A stretch of DNA of 64,000 nt, from positions 1-64,000 of the forward strand of contig NZ_FORP01000017.1 in the NCBI RefSeq assembly GCF_900114035.1. The letters run 5' to 3'. A program made the translations under genes and the position numbers. Below the pieces are notes generated by a model, which was not told where the DNA came from, made no database searches, and saw nothing but the letters and a program-made list of their open reading frames with translations. Positions within the stretch are counted from its first letter, which is position 1. Each line of letters starts with the position of its first letter. This stretch comes from Amycolatopsis sacchari. Lineage in GTDB: Bacteria > Actinomycetota > Actinomycetes > Mycobacteriales > Pseudonocardiaceae. This document shows, piece by piece, positions 55,154-63,344 of this stretch.

Positions 55154-56245
55154 TCAGGCGTCCCACTCCGCGAGGACCGTGCCGGTGTCCGCGCCCGGGC
55201 GCGGCGGCGGAGTGGGCTTCGCCGCCGGGGTGCGGGAGAACCGCGGCGCCGGGGCGGCCTGGGGTACGCCGTCGACGGTGATCACCGACTCGCGGGCGGC
55301 CAGGTGCGGGTGCCGGGCGACCTCGTCGAAGGACAGCACCGGCGTGACGCACGCGTCCGTGCCGTCGAAGATCGCCATCCACTCGTCGCGCGTTTTGCGC
55401 ACGATCACCTCGGTGAACCGGGCCCGCAGCCGTGGCCAGCCTTCGCGATCACCCTGCGGCGGGAGGTCCTCGTGCTCCAACCCCAGCCCGCGCAGGAACT
55501 CGGCGTAGAACTGCGGTTCCAGCGCGCCCACGGCGAGGTGGCGCCCGTCCGCGCAGGTGTAGGTGTCGTAGTAGGGCGCGCCGCCGTCGAGCAGGTTGCT
55601 GCCGCGCGAGTCGGCCCAGCTCCCCGCCGCGAGGAAGCCCCACGTCATCTGCAGCAGCACGCCCGTCCCGTCGACCATCGCCGCGTCGACGACCTGGCCC
55701 CGGCCCGACCGCTGCCGCTCCCACAGCGCGGCGAGCACCCCGGTGACGAGGAACATCGACCCGCCGCCGAAGTCGCCGACGAGGTTCAGCGGCGGCACCG
55801 GGCGTTCCCCGGCGCGGCCGATCGCGTTGAGCGCCCCGGTGAGGGAGATGTAGTTGATGTCGTGCCCGGCGCGCGGCGCGAGCGGGCCGTCCTGGCCCCA
55901 GCCCGTCATCCGGCCGTACACCAGCCCGGGGTTGCGCGCGAGGCAGTCGTCCGGCCCGACGCCGAGCCGTTCGGCGACACCGGGGCGGAAGCCTTCGAGC
56001 AGCACGTCCGCCTTCGCGACGAGCCGCAGCACCAGCTCACGGCCCTCGTCGGTCTTGAGGTTCGCGGCCACCGAACGGCGGTTGCGCAGCAACGCGTCCC
56101 CGGCGCGGCCGGTCGGATCGGCCGGGCTCGGCCGCTCGACGCGCACGACGTCCGCGCCGAGGTCGGCGAGCACCATCGCGGCGTGCGGCCCGGGGCCGAT
56201 CCCGGCCAGCTCCACCACGCGCAGGCCCGCGAGCGGGCCGGCCAT
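55154..56245 (-). CDS. CaiB/BaiF CoA-transferase family, alpha-methylacyl-CoA racemase-like
   Basis: 363 aa, close in length and motifs to mycobacterial MCR. Catalytic His128 in AGHDINY and Asp158 in NLVGDFGGG are conserved, with [12 protein letters not shown] and [13 protein letters not shown] earlier. It would epimerise the 2-methyl group of branched acyl-CoA esters before beta-oxidation; a class III CoA-transferase is the alternative. Start ATG 56245 overlaps the thioesterase stop by one base. Last gene of a five-gene minus-strand operon. Confidence 0.88.
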   Translation of the reverse strand: MAGPLAGLRVVELAGIGPGPHAAMVLADLGADVVRVERPSPADPTGRAGDALLRNRRSVAANLKTDEGRELVLRLVAKADVLLEGFRPGVAERLGVGPDDCLARNPGLVYGRMTGWGQDGPLAPRAGHDINYISLTGALNAIGRAGERPVPPLNLVGDFGGGSMFLVTGVLAALWERQRSGRGQVVDAAMVDGTGVLLQMTWGFLAAGSWADSRGSNLLDGGAPYYDTYTCADGRHLAVGALEPQFYAEFLRGLGLEHEDLPPQGDREGWPRLRARFTEVIVRKTRDEWMAIFDGTDACVTPVLSFDEVARHPHLAARESVITVDGVPQAAPAPRFSRTPAAKPTPPPRPGADTGTVLAEWDA

Positions 56246-57087
56246 CAGGCGTCCTTCCTGGCGTGGATGAGGCCCTCCTGCGCGGCGGAGGCGATCAGCG
56301 TGCCGTCGCGGGAGAAGATGCGCCCTTCGGCAAGGCCACGCAGGTCGCCCACCGCGGGGCTGCTTTTCGCGTAGTAGAGCCAGTCGTCGAAGCGGACCTC
56401 GTTGTGGAACCACAGCACGTGGTCCAGCGAGGTCAGGCCCTTGACGTCGGTGCGCAGCGTCGGGCGGAGGATCGACGACACGAACGTCAGGTCGCTGAAG
56501 TACGTGAGCACCGCGGCGGCGCTGACCCGGTCGTCGAGCTTGCCCGCCTTGGGGCGGAACCAGATGTCGTCGATCCAGCGCGGGTAGTCGCCCCGCTCCA
56601 GCGTCGCCGGGCGGACGTCGAACACGTCGTGCGGCTCGACCGTCCAGCCCGCCGGGTGCCGCCAGCCGAAGGGCGTGCACTTCTCCGGGTCCGGCGCCTC
56701 GGGCGCGCTCACCTGGTGCGTGGCGCCCGTGTGGTCGGTGGTGAACGAGCACTCCAGGCACAGGATCGGCTCGCCGTGCTGGATCGCGGTGACCCTGCGG
56801 CGGCGGAAGTTGCGGCCCTCCTGCAGCCGGTCCACGCGGAAGACCACGCGCGCGCCGGTGTCGCCGGGGCGCAGGAAGTACGCGTGCAGGGAGTGCGGCC
56901 CGGTCTCCGGCGGGACGGTCCGTTCCGCGGCCACGAAGGCCTGCGCGCACACCTCGCCGCCGAACAGCCGCCCGCCGGGCTCCCCGGTCGACCGGCTGCG
57001 GAAGATGTCCAGCTCGATCGGTTCGAGATCGAGGACGTCGAGGAGCGGCGCGAGCCCTTCACGGGCCGCGGGAACGGGTTCTGTCAT
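56245..57087 (-). CDS. acyl-CoA thioesterase II (TesB-like)
   Basis: 280 aa double hot-dog fold. [35 protein letters not shown], and the second-domain [20 protein letters not shown] give the TesB family; the catalytic Asp/Thr/Gln set falls in the second half. It hydrolyses acyl-CoA to free acid and CoA. ATG 57087 has GAGGAA 4-5 bases upstream; GTG 57099, which overlaps the hydratase stop, is the alternative start. Confidence 0.88.
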   Translation of the reverse strand: MTEPVPAAREGLAPLLDVLDLEPIELDIFRSRSTGEPGGRLFGGEVCAQAFVAAERTVPPETGPHSLHAYFLRPGDTGARVVFRVDRLQEGRNFRRRRVTAIQHGEPILCLECSFTTDHTGATHQVSAPEAPDPEKCTPFGWRHPAGWTVEPHDVFDVRPATLERGDYPRWIDDIWFRPKAGKLDDRVSAAAVLTYFSDLTFVSSILRPTLRTDVKGLTSLDHVLWFHNEVRFDDWLYYAKSSPAVGDLRGLAEGRIFSRDGTLIASAAQEGLIHARKDA

Positions 57088-57095
57088 CGGCTTCC

Positions 57096-57860
57096 TCACT
57101 CACCACGCCAGACCGGAGCGCGCTTCTCCGCGAAGGCACTGGCGCCTTCACGGGCGTCGGCCGATTCAAACACAGGCCGGGCCAGTGCCTGCTGGTGAGT
57201 GAAAGCCTCGTCACTCCGCCAGTCCGCGGAGCGGGTGATGATCTCCTTGCTCGCCCGCACCGCGAGCGGGGCGTTCGCGGCGATCCTGCCGGCGAGCGCG
57301 AGCGCCTCCGGCAGCGCCCCGCCCGGCTCGGTCAGCCGGTTGACCAGGCCGTGCCGGTGCGCGTCGGCGGCGGAGAAGGAGTCGCCGGTCAGCGCGTACT
57401 CCATCGCGAGCTGCGGTGGGATGCGGCGCGGCAGCCGCAGCAGCCCGCCGGCACCCGCCACCAGCCCCCGCTTGACCTCGGGGATGCCGAACCGCGCGTC
57501 CTCGGCGGCGACCACGAGGTCACACGCGAGCACCAGCTCGCACCCGCCGGCGAGCGCGTACCCCTCGACCGCGGCGATCATGGGTTTGCGGGGCGGCCGT
57601 TCGGTCATCCCCGCCAGCCCGCGGCCGGGCAGCTGCACGACCTCGCCCCGCAGGAACGCCTTGAGGTCCATCCCGGAGGAGAACGTGCCCTCGGCGCCGG
57701 TGAGGATGCCCACGACCAGGTCGTCGCGTTCGTCGAGCACGTCGAGGGCGGCACTGACCCCCTGGGTGACCGCCGCGTTGATCGCGTTGCGCGCCCGCGG
57801 CCGGTTGATCGTGATCACCAGGACCGGCCCGTGCTCGGCGACCAGCACTTCGTCCGTCAT
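57096..57860 (-). CDS. enoyl-CoA hydratase/isomerase family protein
   Basis: 254 aa crotonase. Oxyanion-hole segments GTFSSGMDLKAF and ALAGGCELVLACDLVVA, and FGIPEVKRGLVAGAGGL with a Glu at the usual first catalytic position. It likely hydrates 2-enoyl-CoA in the same catabolic route as the adjacent acyl-CoA dehydrogenase. ATG at 57860 overlaps that gene's stop by 4 bp. Confidence 0.88.
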   Translation of the reverse strand: MTDEVLVAEHGPVLVITINRPRARNAINAAVTQGVSAALDVLDERDDLVVGILTGAEGTFSSGMDLKAFLRGEVVQLPGRGLAGMTERPPRKPMIAAVEGYALAGGCELVLACDLVVAAEDARFGIPEVKRGLVAGAGGLLRLPRRIPPQLAMEYALTGDSFSAADAHRHGLVNRLTEPGGALPEALALAGRIAANAPLAVRASKEIITRSADWRSDEAFTHQQALARPVFESADAREGASAFAEKRAPVWRGE

Positions 57861-59008
57861 CGCGCGCTCAGTGACCGGGCGATCACGTTCCTCTGCACCT
57901 CGCTGGTGCCCTCACCGATCTCCAGGATCTTCGCGTCCGCGTAGAAGCGGGAGATCGTCGATTCGCGGATGTAGCCGTACCCGCCGTGGATCTGCAGGCT
58001 CGCGCTCGCCACCCGGTTGGCCACTTCGGAGGCGTACAGCTTCGCCATGGCCGCGGCCTGGCCGAAGGGACGGCCCTGGTCGCCGAGCCAGGCGGCGCGG
58101 TAGACCAGCCAGCGGGCGGCCTGCACCTCGGTCGCCATGTCGGCGAGCTTGTGCCCGACCGCCTGGAACGCGCTGAGCGGGCGGCCGAACTGTTCACGCT
58201 CACCGGCGTGGCGGATCGCCAGGTCCAGTGCCGCCTGGGCGAGTGACAACGCCAGCGCGGCGACGCTGATGCGGCCCGCGTCGAGGACTTCGAGGAACTG
58301 GCGCAGCCCGTTGCCCTCCTCGCCGATGAGGTGGTCGTCGGGGATCCAGCAGTCGGTGAACACCAGCTCCCGCGTGTCGAGCGCGTGCCAGCCGAGCTTG
58401 CGCAGCGGCCTGCCCTTCTCGTAGCCGGGAGTACCGTCCGGGACGAAGAACGTGCCGTAGCGCTTCTTGCCGTTCGCGCCGGTGCCGGTCACCGCGAGGA
58501 CGGTCACGCCGAGGCTCATCTCGGTGCCCGCGTTGCTGATGAACATCTTCGTGCCGTTGAGCACCCAGCCGTCCTCGGTGCGGCGGGCCCGCGTGCGGAT
58601 GCCGGCCGCGTCGGAGCCCGCCGTCGGCTCGGTCAGCCCGAAGGCGCCGATGTTCTCGCCGGTGGCCAGCGGGGTGAGCCAGCGCCGCTTCTGCTCCTCG
58701 GTGCCGAACGCGGCCAGCGGCAGGGTCGCGATCGTCGAGTGCGCGTTCCACGCCGAGGCGATCGACTGGTCCGCCTCGCCGAGCGCCTCCATCGCGGCCA
58801 CGTAGGACACGAAGCCCGCGTTCGCGCCGCCGTAGGCCTCGTCGACCAGCATGCCCATCAGGCCCAGCTCGCCGAGCTTGCGGAACACCTCGCTGGGGAA
58901 GTACGAGCGCTCGGACCAGTCGGCGGCGTGCGGAGTGATCTCCTTCGCCGCGAACTCGCGGCACATCTGTTGCAGCGCGGCGGTTTCCTCGGGCAGGTCG
59001 AAGTCCAT
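57857..59008 (-). CDS. acyl-CoA dehydrogenase
   Basis: 383 aa. FAD/substrate motifs AFGLTEPTAGSDAAGI and LNGTKMFISNAG, REQFGRPLSAFQAVGHKLADM and C-terminal IHGGYGYIRESTISRFYADAKILEIGEGTSEVQRN. These are standard for short- or branched-chain acyl-CoA dehydrogenases that pass electrons to ETF. The ATG at 59008 follows the ADH stop by 1 bp. Confidence 0.93.
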   Translation of the reverse strand: MDFDLPEETAALQQMCREFAAKEITPHAADWSERSYFPSEVFRKLGELGLMGMLVDEAYGGANAGFVSYVAAMEALGEADQSIASAWNAHSTIATLPLAAFGTEEQKRRWLTPLATGENIGAFGLTEPTAGSDAAGIRTRARRTEDGWVLNGTKMFISNAGTEMSLGVTVLAVTGTGANGKKRYGTFFVPDGTPGYEKGRPLRKLGWHALDTRELVFTDCWIPDDHLIGEEGNGLRQFLEVLDAGRISVAALALSLAQAALDLAIRHAGEREQFGRPLSAFQAVGHKLADMATEVQAARWLVYRAAWLGDQGRPFGQAAAMAKLYASEVANRVASASLQIHGGYGYIRESTISRFYADAKILEIGEGTSEVQRNVIARSLSAR

Positions 59009-59009
59009 G

Positions 59010-60062
59010 TCAGCGTTCCTCCGGGGCGAGCAGGATCTTGAGGTGGGAGCCCGATTCGAGTTCGGCGAAGGCTTCGGGCCCCCGGGACAGTGGGTACACG
59101 CCGGTCAGCAGCGGCGTGGGGTCGAAGCGTGCGGTGGCGATCAGGTCGAGCACGCGCGGGATGTCGAAGTTGTAGCCGAGTGAGCCGAGCACGGTCCGTT
59201 CGAAGGGCACGATCTGGGTCAGCGGCACGGAGACGTGCTCGCCGCTGATGCCCGCGAGCACGGCGCGGCCGCCGCGGCGGACGGTGGTGACCGCGAGCGC
59301 GGCGAGCTCCGGCCGCCCGGTCGCCTCGATCACGACGTCCGGCCCCACGCGGCCGGTGCGCAGGAAAACCTCCCGGCGCACGTCCGTGTGCGCCGGGTCG
59401 AAGACCTCTGTCGCGCCGAGTTCGGCCGCCCGCTTCGCGCGTGCCGGGGCCGGTTCGCTGACGTAGATCCCCGCCGCGCCGGCGAGCTTCAGCGCCATCA
59501 GCACGGCGATGCCGATGGGGCCCGCGCCGAGCAGCAGGGCGTGGTCGCCGGGCCGCACGGCGGCCCGGCGCACGGCGTGCAGGCCGACGGCGAGTGGTTC
59601 GGCGAGCGCGGCGAGTTCGTCGGACACGCCGTCGGGCACCGGCACGAGCCCTTCGACGGGCACGGTGACCAGCCGGGCGAACGCGCCGGGGGAGGCCAGG
59701 CCGACCGAGCCGCCCTTCGCGCAGATGTGGTACTCGCCGTGGCGGCACCAGCGGCACGTGCCACAGCGCAGGCAGGGGTCGACCGCCACGCGCGTGCCCT
59801 CCTCGACGCCGGGCACCGGACTGCCGAGGGCGACGACGCGGCCGCTGAACTCGTGCCCGAGCGTGATCGGCGGAGCGAGCCCGGTCAGCGGGTGGGGGCT
59901 GGTGCGGATGAGGTTCGGGCCGTGGCGGTACTCGTGCAGGTCGGTGCCGCAGATGCCGCAGTAGGCGACCTCGACCACCGCCTGGCCCGGCTCGGGCGCG
60001 GCGGGTTCGGGCACCTCCTCCAGCCGCAGCTCGCCTCTTCCGTGCCAGCGCAACGCTTGCAT
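59010..60062 (-). CDS. zinc alcohol dehydrogenase, (R,R)-butanediol dehydrogenase-like
   Basis: 350 aa MDR enzyme. Catalytic zinc site CGICGTDLHEY and GHEFSGRVVALG, four-Cys structural zinc loop (CLRCGTCRWCRHGEYHIC), Rossmann motif GAGPIGIAVL. The start MQALRWHGRGELRLEEVPEP, the HPLTG segment and the end YPLSRGPEAFAELESGSHLKIL resemble 2,3-butanediol dehydrogenases. First gene of the minus-strand acyl-CoA operon and divergent from a fused E1 gene. An acetoin or secondary alcohol substrate would suit both, but is inference. Confidence 0.88.
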   Translation of the reverse strand: MQALRWHGRGELRLEEVPEPAAPEPGQAVVEVAYCGICGTDLHEYRHGPNLIRTSPHPLTGLAPPITLGHEFSGRVVALGSPVPGVEEGTRVAVDPCLRCGTCRWCRHGEYHICAKGGSVGLASPGAFARLVTVPVEGLVPVPDGVSDELAALAEPLAVGLHAVRRAAVRPGDHALLLGAGPIGIAVLMALKLAGAAGIYVSEPAPARAKRAAELGATEVFDPAHTDVRREVFLRTGRVGPDVVIEATGRPELAALAVTTVRRGGRAVLAGISGEHVSVPLTQIVPFERTVLGSLGYNFDIPRVLDLIATARFDPTPLLTGVYPLSRGPEAFAELESGSHLKILLAPEER

Positions 60063-60084
60063 CCGACCCACCTTCGCGCCAGAG

Positions 60085-60113
60085 TTGTTTTTTCGAACAG
60101 TCGGTACAAGAAT
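60085..60113 (+). promoter_or_regulatory. promoter and operator candidate for the fused E1 gene
   Basis: -35 TTGTTT (60085-60090), 17 bp, -10 AAGAAT (60108-60113). The spacer holds CAGTCGGT (60098-60105), whose complement ACCGACTG also occurs at 63009-63016 upstream of the small gene and HyuA and near the TetR at 62218-62877. This may be a shared operator; only two sites are seen, so it is tentative. Confidence 0.45.
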
Positions 60114-60178
60114 CGTGGTTCCCCGCCGGATGTCAAGGGGCGGGGTGGAAACACCGGGAAGGCAAGGGCAACAACGCA

Positions 60179-62149
60179 ATGACTTCCACTCTGGCGAGCG
60201 ACACGGTGACCGGCCCGGCCGCACTTGCCGAGATGTACCGGCGAATGCGGTTGATCCGGCAGTTCGAGGACCGTGCGTCGCGGCTGTACCGGACCAACGA
60301 GATCCCCGGCTTCCTGCACCTGTCGATCGGCCAGGAGGCGTCCGCGGTGGGCGCGTGCTGGCCGCTGGACGAGCGGGACGTGGTGACGTCGACGCACCGT
60401 GGGCACGGGCACTGCATCGCGAAGGGGCTCGACGTGACCGGCATGTTCGCCGAGCTGATGGGGCGGCGCACGGGCACGTGCCAGGGCCGTGGCGGGTCGA
60501 TGCACATCGCCGATCCCCGCAAGGGGATCTTCGGCGCCAACGGGATCGTCGCGGCCGGGCTGCCCATCGCGGCGGGCGCGGCGACGGCGGCGCAACTGCG
60601 GGGCCGGGGCGGTGTGGTGCTGGCGTTCTTCGGCGACGGTGCCGTGGCGCAGGGGATGTTCCACGAGGCGGTGAACCTGGCCGCGGTCTGGCGGCTGCCG
60701 GTGATCTTCTGCTGCGAGAACAACCACTACGCCGAGTTCTCGCCTGCTGCCGACCAGCATCGCGCGACGCTCGCCGACCGCGCACGCGGGTACGGCGTGG
60801 ACTTCGCGCGGGTGGACGGCAACGACGTCGTCGCGGTCGCGTCCGTGGTCGGGGAGCTGGTGGCGGGGTTGCGCGAGGGCGGTGGCCCGGTGTTGCTGGA
60901 GGCGGAGACCTACCGGTGGCACGGGCACTACGAGGGTGATCCGGAGCGGTACCGGGAACCGGCGGAACTGGCCGAGTGGAAGGCGCGGGATCCGCTGGTG
61001 CTGCTCGCCGGGCGGCTGGACCCCGGCCGGGTGGCGGAGCTCGACGCCGAGGTGGAGGCGGTGATCGACAAGGCGGTCGCGGAGGCGAGGGCGGCGGAGG
61101 AGCCGGCGCCGGAAACCCTGCACCACTACGTCGGCGTGCCGCGTGAGCCGGTGCCCGAGCCGCCGGAACCGGACGGCGAGGTGTTCCGCACGATGGACGG
61201 GGTGCGGGAGGCGCTGGAGCACGAGCTGGCGGCGGACGGGGACGTGTTCGTGGCGGGCATCGACGTCGGAGCGGGCGGGAACGTCTTCGGACTGACGCGG
61301 GGGCTCGCGGAGAAGTACCCCGGCCGCGTGCGGGACACGCCGATCTCGGAAAGCGCCATCATCGGGGCCGGGGTGGGCGCGGCGATGGCGGGGCTGCGGC
61401 CGGTGGTGGAGTTGATGTACTTCGATTTCCTCGGGGTGTGCCTGGATCAGCTGATGAACCAGGCCGCGAAGCTGCGGTTCATGACGGGCGGGGCGGTGAG
61501 CCTGCCGCTGGTGGTGCGCACGCAGTTCGGGGCCGGGAAGTCCTCGGGCAGCCAGCACTCGCAGAGCCTGGAGGCGCTGCTGGCGCACATCCCGGGGCTG
61601 ACCGTGGTGATGCCGTCCACCCCGGCGGACACCTACGGGTTGTTGCGGGCCGCCATCCGGGATCCGAACCCGGTGGTGTTCGTGGAGAACCGGCTGCTGT
61701 ACGGGCGCAAGGGGCCCAGGCCGCGCCCAGATCACCTGGTGCCGCTGGGAAGGGCGGCGATCCGGCGGCAGGGCACGGACGTGACGCTGGTGTCGTACTC
61801 GAAACTGGTGCACGACTGCGTCGCGGTCGCGGAGGAACTGGGGGAGGAGGGGATCAGCGCCGAGGTGATCGACCTGCGCACCATCGCCCCGCTGGACAAG
61901 GAGACGGTGCTCAGGTCCCTGGCGAAGACCGGCAGGCTCGTGGTGGCCCACCAGGCGGTGGAGCAGTTCGGGGTGGGGGCGGAATTGGCGGCCATCGCGG
62001 CCCAGGAGGGATTCTGGACGCTGGACGCCCCGGTGCTCAGGGTCGGAGCGGCGCACACTCCGGCGCCCTACGCGCCGGCGCTGGAGCGGGCATGGCTACC
62101 GGACCAGGAGCGGATCAAGGCAGCCGTGAGGCGGTCGGTGCTGGGGTAA
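60179..62149 (+). CDS. fused E1 alpha-beta subunit of a 2-oxoacid or acetoin dehydrogenase
   Basis: 656 aa. The first half is an E1-alpha (LIRQFEDRASRLYRTNEIPGF, HRGHGHCIAKG, ThDP motif GDGAVAQGMFHEAVNLAAVW with NNHYAEF). The second half, from ~residue 335, is an E1-beta (MDGVREALEHELAADGDVFV, DTPISESAIIGAGVGAAMAG, VVRTQFGAGKSSGSQHSQSLEALL, AHQAVEQFGVGAELAA). Single-chain fusions occur in acetoin and branched-chain oxoacid dehydrogenase relatives. No E2 or E3 gene is in the window, so partners must be encoded elsewhere. ATG at 60179. The butanediol-dehydrogenase-like neighbour favours an acetoin substrate. Confidence 0.9.
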   Translation: MTSTLASDTVTGPAALAEMYRRMRLIRQFEDRASRLYRTNEIPGFLHLSIGQEASAVGACWPLDERDVVTSTHRGHGHCIAKGLDVTGMFAELMGRRTGTCQGRGGSMHIADPRKGIFGANGIVAAGLPIAAGAATAAQLRGRGGVVLAFFGDGAVAQGMFHEAVNLAAVWRLPVIFCCENNHYAEFSPAADQHRATLADRARGYGVDFARVDGNDVVAVASVVGELVAGLREGGGPVLLEAETYRWHGHYEGDPERYREPAELAEWKARDPLVLLAGRLDPGRVAELDAEVEAVIDKAVAEARAAEEPAPETLHHYVGVPREPVPEPPEPDGEVFRTMDGVREALEHELAADGDVFVAGIDVGAGGNVFGLTRGLAEKYPGRVRDTPISESAIIGAGVGAAMAGLRPVVELMYFDFLGVCLDQLMNQAAKLRFMTGGAVSLPLVVRTQFGAGKSSGSQHSQSLEALLAHIPGLTVVMPSTPADTYGLLRAAIRDPNPVVFVENRLLYGRKGPRPRPDHLVPLGRAAIRRQGTDVTLVSYSKLVHDCVAVAEELGEEGISAEVIDLRTIAPLDKETVLRSLAKTGRLVVAHQAVEQFGVGAELAAIAAQEGFWTLDAPVLRVGAAHTPAPYAPALERAWLPDQERIKAAVRRSVLG

Positions 62150-62164
62150 CAGCGGCAGCCGGAT

Positions 62165-62188
62165 GGCCCTGCGGTTCGGCGTAGGGCC
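62165..62188. terminator. bidirectional terminator between convergent genes
   Basis: GGCCCTGCG (62165-62173), loop GTTCGG, CGTAGGGCC (62180-62188): a nine-pair stem with one G-T pair, lying in the 68-bp gap between the stops of the E1 gene and the tetR gene. It has no T tract. Confidence 0.6.
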
Positions 62189-62217
62189 TCGATGCCGGAT
62201 TCTGGGTGCTTCGGGGC

Positions 62218-62877
62218 TTACGCCTCCTCCCGCTCCCGGAACCTCCGTACCCGTTCCTCCAGGTCGTCGGCGTCGTACTCGGGGCTGCGGAAGCCTGAGA
62301 TCAGCGTCGCGCAGTACTCCCTCGACAGGAACTCCGCGTTCCACTCCCCGCCGGGCTTCGCCCACTGGTAGGTGTGGTTGTGCATGTTCAGGAACTGCAG
62401 CATGGCCAGCCGGGGATCGAGTTCGCGGAAGGCACCCGTCTTCATCGCGGCGATCAGCAGGTCCTGCACGATCTTCTCGAACTCCCGGCGCTGGCGCAGC
62501 AGCCGTGCCCGGTTCGCGCCCCTCAGGTGCCGGTAGTCGTGCTCGTAGACCCAGATGTGGTCGAGCCGCGCGAGAATGAGCTCCAGCAGGGTCTGTGACA
62601 GCAACCGCAGCCGCAGCACCGGATCCTCGTCGAGCGCCGCGATGCGCCGGGCGGCGGTGAGCAGTGGCCGCAGCACCCGGTCCTGGATCTCGACGAGCAG
62701 GTTCTCCTTCGAGCCGATGTAGTAGTACAGCGCGCCCTTCGCCAGGCCGGCCACCTGGCCGATCTCGGCGATGCCCGTGGCGGCGTAGCCCTGCCTGGCG
62801 AACAGTTCGGCGGCCTGGTCGATGATCTGCTGACGCTTGATCTCGTAACCCGGCCCGTGGCCCGGTGGTCTCGGCAT
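62218..62877 (-). CDS. TetR family regulator
   Basis: 219 aa. HTH in GYAATGIAEIGQVAGLAKGALYYYIGSKENL, then a long helical domain of the kind seen in fatty-acid and amino-acid catabolism regulators. ATG at 62877, with TAGGCT on the minus strand (62891-62886) 8 bases before it, suggesting a leaderless mRNA. It stands between the E1 gene and a carboxylase-like operon and may regulate either or both through ACCGACTG sites. Confidence 0.88.
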   Translation of the reverse strand: MPRPPGHGPGYEIKRQQIIDQAAELFARQGYAATGIAEIGQVAGLAKGALYYYIGSKENLLVEIQDRVLRPLLTAARRIAALDEDPVLRLRLLSQTLLELILARLDHIWVYEHDYRHLRGANRARLLRQRREFEKIVQDLLIAAMKTGAFRELDPRLAMLQFLNMHNHTYQWAKPGGEWNAEFLSREYCATLISGFRSPEYDADDLEERVRRFREREEA

Positions 62878-62999
62878 GGCTCAACAGCCTATCGGCCCCT
62901 CCCGCCCCCCGGGAGAAGAGTCCACTTCGTCCCCCGCGCTCTCACCCGGTACGGGCTTGTCAGTCCGCCGCCCCGAGCCTTACAGTGCTTCCCGTCACC

Positions 63000-63027
63000 G
63001 TTTCGTAGACCGACTGGTACACGAAAC
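63000..63027. promoter_or_regulatory. inverted repeat upstream of the HyuA operon
   Basis: GTTTCGT (63000-63006) and ACGAAAC (63021-63027), perfect 7-bp arms around AGACCGACTGGTAC. The centre includes ACCGACTG, shared with 60098-60105 (complement). It lies in the 184-bp divergent gap between the tetR gene and the small 88-aa gene, a good operator position. Confidence 0.55.
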
Positions 63028-63061
63028 TCGCCACCGGCACAACACACTGGAGTGATGGCCC

Positions 63062-63328
63062 GTGAGTGATCATCAAACCGCTGTCCCGCAAGGGCTTTCC
63101 GTGCCCCGCGAAGAGGTCTCCGAAGCCGAGCTGCGGGAGCTGGGGGTCGACCTGGCGCGGGATTTCCCTGGCAGCACGGCCGCGGACTTCCGCCGTTACC
63201 CGGTGCTGTCCGAAGGCGGGTGGTTCCTCGCCGTGAAACACCAGAAAACGCTCGTCTCGGTAGCCCGCGAGCCGTGGCAGCTGCTCGGCCCGATCACCCT
63301 GACGTCCGACGGTCTCGACGTCTACTGA
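63062..63328 (+). CDS. small protein encoded before a HyuA-family gene
   Basis: 88 aa, GTG start at 63062. There is no signal peptide or membrane helix. It has a short disordered head, a helix (VSEAELRELGVDLARDF) and a strand-rich second half (GWFLAVKHQKTLVSVAREPW). I do not recognise it with certainty. Position 16 bp before a hydantoinase/acetone-carboxylase-like subunit gene suggests a small subunit of that enzyme, as small subunits accompany acetone and acetophenone carboxylases. Confidence 0.65.
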   Translation: MSDHQTAVPQGLSVPREEVSEAELRELGVDLARDFPGSTAADFRRYPVLSEGGWFLAVKHQKTLVSVAREPWQLLGPITLTSDGLDVY

Positions 63329-63344
63329 GGAAGGAGAACCACCC

